Origin: Lachnospiraceae bacterium
GTDB taxonomy: Bacteria > Bacillota > Clostridia > Lachnospirales > Lachnospiraceae
Length of the DNA stretch: 30,449 bases
Assembly (NCBI GenBank): GCA_019424135.1
Contig: JAHYZZ010000002.1
Location: 95,736 to 126,184, forward strand
Reading direction: 5' to 3'
Shown here in pieces: positions 1 to 6,678 of the stretch. A program made the position numbers and the translations under genes. The notes under the pieces were generated by a model, which was given only the letters and a program-made list of their open reading frames with translations, had not been told where the DNA came from and did not search any database. Position 1 is the stretch's first letter; every line of letters starts with the position of its first letter.

Positions 1-1028
1 AGGAACTGGAACAACTAAAAGCAAATAGAGGAGAAAACTCTGGCGAGATTGCGGAAAAGGAAGGACAGATCCGGGAACTGAGGCAGACCATAGAAGACTC
101 TGCTGAGTTATTTGAAGAGATACACCAGGAGATTGAAAAGTATAAAAAGGAGCGGGAAGAGCTAACCCAGAAGCACAAAGAATTTCTTCAGAACCGCGAA
201 GAATTGTCAAAACATATGTCAGCTCTGGATAAGGAAATCTTCCGGTTGGAAAGTCAGAAGGAGAGCAGCGAAGAAGCTTCAGAAAAGCAGATTAATTATA
301 TGTGGGAAGAGTACGAGATCACATATAATCATGCAAAAGAACTAAGAGATTCAAATCTGACCGATTTGTCACGAATGAAAAAGAGAATCCAGGAGCTCAA
401 AGGAGAGATCCGAAGTCTTGGGAATGTCAATGTCAATGCTATAGAGGAATATAAAAGTGTATCTCAGCGTTTTGAGTTTCTAAAAGGTCAACATGATGAT
501 CTGGTAGAAGCTGAGGCGACACTGGAACAGATCATTGAAGAACTGGACGCCGCCATGAGAAAGCAGTTTCAAGAACAATTTTCAAAGATTGCCGATGAAT
601 TTGATACGGTATTTAAGGAGTTATTCGGAGGGGGAAAAGGGACATTGCAGCTTAATGAAGAGGAAGATATCCTGGAAGCAGGAATACGGATCATCGCACA
701 GCCGCCTGGGAAAAAACTCCAGAATATGATGCAGCTTTCTGGAGGTGAGAAGGCGTTGACTGCCATTGCACTTTTGTTTGCTATCCAGAACCTGAAGCCG
801 TCTCCCTTCTGTCTGCTGGACGAGATTGAGGCAGCACTTGATGATAATAATGTGGTCAGGTTTGCACAATATCTGCATAAGCTGACGAAGAATACGCAGT
901 TTATTGTGATTACTCACAGACGGGGGACGATGACGGCGGCAGACCGGCTGTATGGAATCACCATGCAGGAAAAGGGAGTCTCCACACAGGTGTCGGTAAG
1001 TCTTCTGGAAGATCAGCTTGAACAATAA
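1..1028 (+). CDS. smc: Chromosome partition protein SMC, C-terminal part (5' end outside window)
   Basis: This is the last 342 codons of a structural maintenance of chromosomes ATPase; the frame is open from base 3 and the true start lies upstream of the window. SMC dimers, with ScpA and ScpB, organise and segregate the chromosome. The first part (to about base 560) is charged and Glu/Lys/Gln-rich, as expected for the returning arm of the SMC coiled coil. The C-terminal head half follows, with the ABC signature LSGGEKAL near 735-760 and the Walker B and D-loop segment CLLDEIEAALDD near 810-845. The order smc then ftsY, 12 bases apart, is common in Firmicutes (often rnc-smc-ftsY). The head motifs look intact, so the protein is probably functional. 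The ATG at 204 is internal and is not a gene start. Confidence 0.96.
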   Translation, partial: ELEQLKANRGENSGEIAEKEGQIRELRQTIEDSAELFEEIHQEIEKYKKEREELTQKHKEFLQNREELSKHMSALDKEIFRLESQKESSEEASEKQINYMWEEYEITYNHAKELRDSNLTDLSRMKKRIQELKGEIRSLGNVNVNAIEEYKSVSQRFEFLKGQHDDLVEAEATLEQIIEELDAAMRKQFQEQFSKIADEFDTVFKELFGGGKGTLQLNEEEDILEAGIRIIAQPPGKKLQNMMQLSGGEKALTAIALLFAIQNLKPSPFCLLDEIEAALDDNNVVRFAQYLHKLTKNTQFIVITHRRGTMTAADRLYGITMQEKGVSTQVSVSLLEDQLEQ

Positions 1029-1040
1029 AGGAGGAAGGTT

Positions 1041-1958
1041 ATGGCAGATTTTTTTAAACGACTGGTTTCGGGATTAAGTAAGACAAGAGATAATATTGTT
1101 TCCGGGATGGACAGTATATTTAATGGTTTCTCAAAAATCGATGAGGATTTTTATGAGGAATTGGAAGAAGTGTTGATCATGGGGGATTTAGGCGTTCAGG
1201 CAACCTATGATATCCTGGAAGATTTAAAGGAAAAGGTAAAAGAGCAACATATTAAGGAACCGTCTGCGTGCCGTCAGATTTTGATCGATAGTATCAAGGA
1301 ACAGATGGATGTAGGAGAAACGGCTTATGAATTTGAAGAAAAAACCTCTGTCGTTATGGTGATTGGGGTCAATGGTGTAGGAAAAACAACGACTATTGGT
1401 AAACTGGCCGGAAAACTTAGAAGCCAGGGAAAGAAAGTGGTTCTGGCTGCGGCAGATACCTTTCGGGCTGCGGCAGGAGAACAACTGAAAGAGTGGGCCA
1501 ATCGGGCACAGGCAGAGCTGATCGGAGGGCAGGAAGGCTCCGATCCGGCAGCTGTGGTATATGATGCAGTGGCGGCAGCAAAAGCCAGACATGCGGATGT
1601 ACTGCTTTGTGATACGGCTGGACGGCTTCACAATAAAAAAAATCTGATGGAAGAGCTTAAGAAGATGAATCGGATCATTGACCGGGAATTCCCTGAGGCG
1701 TTTCGGGAGACACTTGTGGTACTGGATGCCACAACCGGACAAAATGCATTGCAGCAGGCAAAAGAATTTCATGAAGTGGCAGATGTTACCGGTATTATTT
1801 TGACCAAGATGGATGGTACTGCCAAGGGTGGAATTGCTGTGGCAATTCAGGCAGAGCTTGGCATACCGGTAAAATATATTGGTGTTGGCGAGACCATAGA
1901 TGATCTTCAGAAGTTTGACGCGGATACTTTCGTAAATGCATTGTTTACGACGGAATAA
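1041..1958 (+). CDS. ftsY: Signal recognition particle receptor FtsY
   Basis: SRP receptor GTPase of 305 residues. It pairs with Ffh at the membrane so that ribosomes making membrane proteins dock on SecYEG. The N-terminal helical N domain covers about residues 1-90. The NG GTPase domain shows the P-loop GVNGVGKTT at 109-117, DTFRAAA at 139-145, DTAGR at 191-195 and the specificity motif TKMDG at 255-259. The long acidic A domain of E. coli FtsY is absent, which is usual for Gram-positive forms. The start is the ATG preceded by AAAGGAGGAAGG at good spacing. It lies directly downstream of smc and probably shares its transcript. Identification is secure. Confidence 0.97.
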   Translation: MADFFKRLVSGLSKTRDNIVSGMDSIFNGFSKIDEDFYEELEEVLIMGDLGVQATYDILEDLKEKVKEQHIKEPSACRQILIDSIKEQMDVGETAYEFEEKTSVVMVIGVNGVGKTTTIGKLAGKLRSQGKKVVLAAADTFRAAAGEQLKEWANRAQAELIGGQEGSDPAAVVYDAVAAAKARHADVLLCDTAGRLHNKKNLMEELKKMNRIIDREFPEAFRETLVVLDATTGQNALQQAKEFHEVADVTGIILTKMDGTAKGGIAVAIQAELGIPVKYIGVGETIDDLQKFDADTFVNALFTTE

Positions 1959-1987
1959 AGAAAATATAAGAAAGGGAGGATAAGAGA

Positions 1988-3202
1988 ATGCTTACGTTAG
2001 AAAAATTTGAGCGTGCAAGTGAATTAGTAAAAGAGGTAACGACGCCTACCAAACTGATATTCAGCGAATATTTAAGTGCCCAGACCAAAGGAAAGGTATA
2101 CTTAAAGCCTGAAAATATGCAGTATACAGGCGCTTATAAGGTGCGGGGTGCTTACTATAAGATCAGTACCCTTTCCAAGGAAGAACGGGAGAAAGGATTG
2201 GTGGCAGCATCAGCCGGTAACCATGCGCAGGGCGTAGCTTTTGCCGCACAGAAATTTGGGTGTAAGGCGACTATCGTTATGCCGACTGTGACACCGTTGA
2301 TTAAAGTAAACCGTACAAAAAGTTATGGCGCAGAAGTAGTGCTGTATGGAGATGTATACGATGATGCATGTGCGTATGCTTTGGAGCTGGCTGAAAAAGA
2401 AGGGTGTACGTTTGTACATGCATTTGATGATCTGGATGTAGCCACTGGACAGGGAACCATTGCGATGGAAATTGTGCAGGAACTTCCTACTGTAGACTAC
2501 ATTCTGGTTCCTATCGGAGGCGGTGGACTGGTAACAGGTGTATCCACGCTTGCGAAGATGTTGAATCCTAAGATTCAGGTAATTGGTGTGGAGCCAGCAG
2601 CCGCGGCAAGCATGACAGCAGCCTTAAAGAATGGAGGACCGGTAACTCTGGACAGCGCCAATACGATTGCTGACGGAACTGCTGTGAAGCGGGTGGGTGA
2701 TAAGATATTTCCGTATGTACAGGAGAATCTGGACACAGTTCTGACAGTAGAGGATGATGAATTGATCGGCGCCTTTCTTGATATGGTAGAAAATCATAAG
2801 ATGATTGTAGAAAATTCAGGACTCTTAACAGTAGCAGCTCTTCGTCAGCTAGATCTCAAGGGAAAGAAGGCGGTTTCCATTTTGAGCGGAGGAAATATGG
2901 ATGTGATTACCATGTCTTCTATCGTACAACATGGTCTGATTCAGAGGGACCGGATTTTCTCTGTATCTGTCCTGTTGCCGGATAAGCCGGGTGAACTGGT
3001 ACGGGTGGCTAAGACGATCGCGGATGCACAGGGCAATGTTATCAAACTGGATCATAATCAGTTTGTAAGTACCAACCGAAACGCAGCAGTAGAACTAAGG
3101 ATCACCATGGAGGCGTTCGGAACGGAACACAAACATGAGATTATGAAAGCCTTAGAAGACCAGAATTTCCGCCCAAGAGAAGTAGGCGCAAAGTTATATT
3201 AA
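1988..3202 (+). CDS. ilvA: Threonine ammonia-lyase (threonine dehydratase) with ACT domain
   Basis: PLP enzyme of 404 residues that deaminates threonine to 2-oxobutanoate, either for isoleucine synthesis or for threonine catabolism. The PLP lysine is K51 in the motif TGAYKVRGA. SAGNHAQG follows near residue 76, and the glycine-rich phosphate-binding loop PIGGGG lies near 175. The last 80 residues or so (from about 325) form one ACT-like regulatory domain. The length fits the medium-size family with a single C-terminal ACT domain. It is longer than the catabolic TdcB type (about 330 residues) and shorter than biosynthetic IlvA with two ACT-like domains (about 510). The start has AAGGGAGGA upstream. 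It follows ftsY by 29 bases and ends at a strong terminator. The physiological direction is not decided by sequence; no ilv genes are adjacent. Confidence 0.92.
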   Translation: MLTLEKFERASELVKEVTTPTKLIFSEYLSAQTKGKVYLKPENMQYTGAYKVRGAYYKISTLSKEEREKGLVAASAGNHAQGVAFAAQKFGCKATIVMPTVTPLIKVNRTKSYGAEVVLYGDVYDDACAYALELAEKEGCTFVHAFDDLDVATGQGTIAMEIVQELPTVDYILVPIGGGGLVTGVSTLAKMLNPKIQVIGVEPAAAASMTAALKNGGPVTLDSANTIADGTAVKRVGDKIFPYVQENLDTVLTVEDDELIGAFLDMVENHKMIVENSGLLTVAALRQLDLKGKKAVSILSGGNMDVITMSSIVQHGLIQRDRIFSVSVLLPDKPGELVRVAKTIADAQGNVIKLDHNQFVSTNRNAAVELRITMEAFGTEHKHEIMKALEDQNFRPREVGAKLY

Positions 3203-3210
3203 AAAATAAG

Positions 3211-3250
3211 GAGTCTGTTCTGAAAAAAATGCAGAGCAGACTCTTTTTTT
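3211..3250 (+). terminator. Rho-independent terminator after ilvA
   Basis: A 12-bp stem (GAGTCTGTTCTG pairing with CAGAGCAGACTC, one G-U pair) with a short A-rich loop is followed by seven T. It closes the smc-ftsY-ilvA unit. The next promoter's -35 box begins only two bases after the T run. Confidence 0.92.
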
Positions 3251-3251
3251 C

Positions 3252-3280
3252 TTGACATAGAATGTATAATTGTATACAAT
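3252..3280 (+). promoter_or_regulatory. SigA-type promoter of the citrate/isocitrate cassette
   Basis: A perfect -35 box TTGACA (3252-3257) and a -10 box TACAAT (3275-3280) are separated by 17 bp. The expected start is near 3287, giving a 5' leader of about 26 nt before the ATG at 3313. The -10 box lies inside the right half of a 22-bp palindrome, so a bound protein should block RNA polymerase. Confidence 0.85.
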
Positions 3281-3285
3281 TATAC
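3264..3285 (+). promoter_or_regulatory. Perfect 22-bp palindromic operator, probable GntR/FCD site
   Basis: The 11-base arms GTATAATTGTA and TACAATTATAC are exact inverted repeats with no spacer. The core TTGTATACAA resembles the T-N-G-T...A-C-N-A pattern known for FadR/FCD-type GntR operators. It covers the spacer and -10 region of the promoter and is followed by a cassette that itself encodes a GntR/FCD regulator (4721-5383). Autorepression with relief by a pathway carboxylate is inferred. Confidence 0.8.
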
Positions 3286-3312
3286 GAGATTATGAAAAAG
3301 GAGAGAAATGCA

Positions 3313-4707
3313 ATGGAAAACCGAAAAGTATATCTGGATAAACATACCAATCTTTTACAGCTGGAAGAGCATATGTATCCGCTGGTGGATGTAGAACAGC
3401 CCAATGTGTTCCGCAATCTGTTCCACTATGATGAGGTTCCCAAAATAGCATTTAATGACCGGATTGTTCCACACAGCATGCCAGACGAAATCTGGATTAC
3501 AGATACTACTTTCCGGGATGGTCAGCAGTCCAGAGCTCCGTATAGTACGGAGCAGATCGTAACCATCTATGATTATCTGCACAAACTGGGAGGACCCAAG
3601 GGAAAGATCCGACAAAGCGAGTTTTTCCTTTATAGCAAAAAGGATCGTGACGCAGTATACAAGTGCATGGAACGCGGGTATGAGTTCCCGGAGGTGACCA
3701 GCTGGATTCGTGCCAGCAAAAAAGATTTTGAGCTGGTAAAAGAAATCGGACTAAAAGAGACGGGGATCCTGGTCAGCTGTTCGGATTACCATATTTTTTA
3801 TAAATTAAAGATGAACCGGAGAGAATGCATGAACCATTATCTTTCTGTGATTCGGGAGTGTCTGGAAACAGGAATCAGTCCCAGGTGTCATTTGGAAGAT
3901 ATCACCAGATCAGATATTTATGGTTTTGTCATTCCGTTTTGTGTTGAATTGATGAAACTAAAGGATGAATATCAGATTCCAGTGAAGATTCGCGTTTGCG
4001 ATACCATGGGATATGGGGTCAACTATCCTGGAGCCGTTATTCCCAGGTCCATTCCCGGTATCATTTACGGGCTTCGTGTGCATGCAGGTGTGCCCAGCGA
4101 ACTGATTGAATTCCATGGACATAATGATTTTTACAAGGCAGTCAATAATTCCTCAACTGCATGGCTGTATGGGGCCTGCGGAGTTAACTGTTCTTTATTT
4201 GGAATTGGAGAAAGAACGGGAAATACACCGCTTGAGGCAATGGTCTTTGAATATGCTCAGCTTAGGGGAACATTGGATGGGATGGATACCACAGTGATTA
4301 CCGACTTGGCAGAATATTATGAGAAAGAGATCGGCTACCGGGTTCCTTCCCGGACGCCATTTGTCGGCAGGAACTTCAATGTGACAAGAGCTGGGATTCA
4401 TGCAGATGGACTTTTGAAAAATGAAGAAATCTATAATGTTTTTGACACGGAGAAATTTTTGAAACGGCCTCCTCTGGTGGCGGTTTCAAATACTTCCGGC
4501 CTTGCTGGCATTGCACACTGGATCAATACGTATTTTCATCTGGATGAGGACCGACAGGTTGACAAAAATTCAAAACTTGTGAATATGGTAAAAGACTGGG
4601 TGGACCAAGAATATGAAGGAGGAAGGGTTACTGTGCTGACAGATGAAGAGCTTTTATCTGTGATTGATGAGTCTTGCAAAAAGCTTGGCATCTGTCTGAC
4701 AGACTGA
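3313..4707 (+). CDS. Probable Re-citrate synthase (isopropylmalate/homocitrate synthase family)
   Basis: A 464-residue member of the HMGL-like acyltransferase family (isopropylmalate, homocitrate and Re-citrate synthases), which condense acetyl-CoA with a 2-oxo acid. Visible motifs are DTTFRDGQ at 64-71, the metal-binding HGHND at 268-272 and GERTGN at 299-304. The C-terminal allosteric domain of typical LeuA (about 510 residues) is missing. The length, divergence from LeuA and pairing with isocitrate dehydrogenase fit the oxygen-sensitive Re-citrate synthase described in Clostridium kluyveri and Desulfovibrio, which makes citrate from oxaloacetate. Homocitrate synthase is the main alternative. 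The start at 3313 has AAGGAGAG 8 bases upstream; a more upstream in-frame ATG (3262) would lie inside the promoter and operator and is rejected. The 3' end is 13 bases before the gntR gene. Confidence 0.85.
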   Translation: MENRKVYLDKHTNLLQLEEHMYPLVDVEQPNVFRNLFHYDEVPKIAFNDRIVPHSMPDEIWITDTTFRDGQQSRAPYSTEQIVTIYDYLHKLGGPKGKIRQSEFFLYSKKDRDAVYKCMERGYEFPEVTSWIRASKKDFELVKEIGLKETGILVSCSDYHIFYKLKMNRRECMNHYLSVIRECLETGISPRCHLEDITRSDIYGFVIPFCVELMKLKDEYQIPVKIRVCDTMGYGVNYPGAVIPRSIPGIIYGLRVHAGVPSELIEFHGHNDFYKAVNNSSTAWLYGACGVNCSLFGIGERTGNTPLEAMVFEYAQLRGTLDGMDTTVITDLAEYYEKEIGYRVPSRTPFVGRNFNVTRAGIHADGLLKNEEIYNVFDTEKFLKRPPLVAVSNTSGLAGIAHWINTYFHLDEDRQVDKNSKLVNMVKDWVDQEYEGGRVTVLTDEELLSVIDESCKKLGICLTD

Positions 4708-4720
4708 CCAAATCAGAAAA

Positions 4721-5383
4721 ATGGAAGTATATCAGGACCATTCCCTAAGGGGGAAGGTATTTCAGAAGGTGAGGGAGGATATTCTTTCAGGCGTTTACAA
4801 AGATCATGAGGAACTTAAGGAAGCTGTCCTTGCTGAAGCGCTCGGAGTCAGCAGGACTCCGGTGCGTGAGGCACTGCGTCAGCTTGAGCTGGAAGGTTTG
4901 GTGTCAATCGTCCCTAATAAAGGAGCTTTTGTGACAGGAATCTCGAAAAAAGATGTCTATGATATCTACAGGATCCGCTCTGTGCTGGAAGGGCTGTGTG
5001 CCAGGTGGGCAACAGAACATATCACGGATCAACAAATCGAGGAACTAGAAGAGATCATCCTGCTATCGGAATTTCATCTGCATAAGGGTGGAAAACAGGC
5101 AGGACAGGTCACCGAACTGGACGGGAAATTTCACAAAGTCTTGTATGAGGCCTCAAATAGTCGTATACTTGAGCATGTATTATCGGATTTTCATAAGTAT
5201 GTGCAGATGGTACGGTCCAAGTCTGTTGCAGAGAAGGACCGTGCAGAAAAATCAATCATGGAGCATAGAAAGATTCTCGAAGCAATTAAAAACAAAGATG
5301 CAGAACTGGCCGAGCAGCTGGCGGATCAGCATATTATGAAGGTGATGGAAAATCTGCATATGAAAGCCAAGAATGAATCTTAA
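4721..5383 (+). CDS. GntR-family transcriptional regulator, FCD (FadR) subfamily
   Basis: A 220-residue DNA-binding regulator. The N-terminal winged helix-turn-helix (about residues 9-73) contains the classic recognition segment LGVSRTPVREALRQLELEGL. The all-helical FCD ligand domain (about 80-210) keeps the four expected metal ligands: D134, H138, H182 and H204. FCD proteins of this type bind carboxylates such as citrate, lactate or malonate through a divalent metal. Lying between the synthase and isocitrate dehydrogenase, it most likely controls this cassette through the palindrome at 3264-3285 (inferred). No good Shine-Dalgarno sequence is visible before the ATG, so translation may be weak or coupled to the upstream gene, which ends 13 bases away. 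The effector is unknown; citrate, isocitrate or 2-oxoglutarate are reasonable guesses. Confidence 0.92.
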   Translation: MEVYQDHSLRGKVFQKVREDILSGVYKDHEELKEAVLAEALGVSRTPVREALRQLELEGLVSIVPNKGAFVTGISKKDVYDIYRIRSVLEGLCARWATEHITDQQIEELEEIILLSEFHLHKGGKQAGQVTELDGKFHKVLYEASNSRILEHVLSDFHKYVQMVRSKSVAEKDRAEKSIMEHRKILEAIKNKDAELAEQLADQHIMKVMENLHMKAKNES

Positions 5384-5403
5384 AAGAAAAGGAGAGAAGC
5401 GTG

Positions 5404-6600
5404 ATGGCAAAAATCAAAATGACGACACCAATCGTGGAGATGGATGGAGATGAGATGACCAGAATCCTCTGGAAAATGATCAAAGAGCATTTGCTTGAAC
5501 CGTTTATTGAACTGAATACGGAGTATTATGACCTGGGACTGGAACACCGTAATGAGACGGACGACCAGGTGACCATCGACTCAGCCAATGCCACCAAAAA
5601 ATATAAGGTAGCTGTAAAATGCGCTACCATTACACCAAATGCGGCTCGTATGACAGAATATGATTTAAAGGAAATGTGGAAAAGTCCGAATGGTACAATC
5701 CGTGCAATTTTGGACGGAACTGTATTTCGTGCACCGATCGTGGTAAAGGGGATTGAACCTTGTGTAAAAAATTGGAAAAAACCCATCACGATTGCAAGAC
5801 ATGCCTATGGAGATGTGTATAAAGGATCCGAGATGAAGATTCCAGGTGCAGGAAAGGTGGAACTGGTTTATACGGCAGAAGACGGAAGTGAAACCAGAGA
5901 GCTGGTGCATGAGTTCAAGAGCGCCGGTATCGTGCAAGGAATGCACAACATCAATGCATCCATTGAGAGCTTCGCCAGAAGCTGCTTTAATTATGCACTG
6001 GACACGAAACAAGATCTTTGGTTTGCTACGAAAGACACCATTTCAAAAAAGTACGATCATACTTTCAAAGATATCTTTCAGGAGATTTTTGATACAGAAT
6101 ATCAGGAAAAATTTGAAAAAGCAGGCATCACATATTTCTATACATTGATCGACGATGCGGTAGCCCGTGTAATGAAGTCGGAAGGTGGTTATATCTGGGC
6201 TTGTAAAAACTATGATGGGGATGTTATGAGTGACATGGTTTCCTCCGCGTTTGGATCCCTTGCAATGATGACTTCTGTACTGGTGTCTCCGGATGGCTAT
6301 TATGAGTATGAAGCAGCCCATGGAACTGTACAGCGTCATTACTATAAGCATCTGGCGGGAGAGGAGACGTCCACTAATTCAGTGGCAACGATTTTTGCAT
6401 GGACAGGAGCCCTTAGAAAGCGGGGGGAACTGGACGAAAATGCAGAACTGATGGCCTTTGCAGACCGACTGGAGAAAGCCACGATTGATACTATCGAGGA
6501 AGGAAAGATGACGAAGGATCTGGCTTTGATTACCACGATCCCAGATCCGGTTGTATTAAATAGCGAAGATTTTATTAAGGCAATTGCAAAGAAGCTGTAA
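5404..6600 (+). CDS. icd: NADP-dependent isocitrate dehydrogenase
   Basis: Oxidatively decarboxylates isocitrate to 2-oxoglutarate, giving NADPH and the carbon skeleton of glutamate. The protein (398 residues) is of the subfamily II or eukaryote-like type, about 400 residues, not the E. coli type. Visible are the substrate segment WKSPNGTIRAILDGT (about residues 94-108) and the cofactor region AHGTVQRHY followed by EETSTNS. The Arg-His pair of that region is typical of NADP rather than NAD specificity. The ATG at 5404 is preferred because AGGAG lies 9 bases upstream; a GTG at 5401 directly before it is an equally legal start and adds one residue. It is the last gene of the cassette. Aconitase, needed between the two enzymes, is not in this window. 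Confidence 0.96.
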   Translation: MAKIKMTTPIVEMDGDEMTRILWKMIKEHLLEPFIELNTEYYDLGLEHRNETDDQVTIDSANATKKYKVAVKCATITPNAARMTEYDLKEMWKSPNGTIRAILDGTVFRAPIVVKGIEPCVKNWKKPITIARHAYGDVYKGSEMKIPGAGKVELVYTAEDGSETRELVHEFKSAGIVQGMHNINASIESFARSCFNYALDTKQDLWFATKDTISKKYDHTFKDIFQEIFDTEYQEKFEKAGITYFYTLIDDAVARVMKSEGGYIWACKNYDGDVMSDMVSSAFGSLAMMTSVLVSPDGYYEYEAAHGTVQRHYYKHLAGEETSTNSVATIFAWTGALRKRGELDENAELMAFADRLEKATIDTIEEGKMTKDLALITTIPDPVVLNSEDFIKAIAKKL

Positions 6601-6615
6601 AAGATGATAAATGAT

Positions 6616-6665
6616 AAAAGTGAAGCTGTTGTCTCCCGTTTGAGGATTCGTCGGCTTCACTTTTT
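6616..6665 (+). terminator. Terminator between convergent icd and ABC-F genes
   Basis: The stem AAAAGTGAAGC pairs with GCTTCACTTTTT around a 26-base loop, and the 3' arm ends in five T. The 5' arm begins with four A, so the element may also work for the gene on the minus strand, which ends 14 bases away. Confidence 0.78.
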
Positions 6666-6678
6666 CTTTAGCTAAAAT

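Noticed and set aside
1224..1772. A 182-codon minus-strand frame inside ftsY, and similar ones inside ftsK (16502-17185) and the zinc-ribbon gene (19282-19845).
   Set aside because: All lie over secure genes on the other strand and have no recognisable motif.
3262..3312. Upstream ATG codons (3262 and 3292) for the citrate-synthase-like gene.
   Set aside because: The first is within the promoter and operator, upstream of the expected transcription start. The second lacks a ribosome binding site, while AAGGAGAG is well placed for the ATG at 3313.
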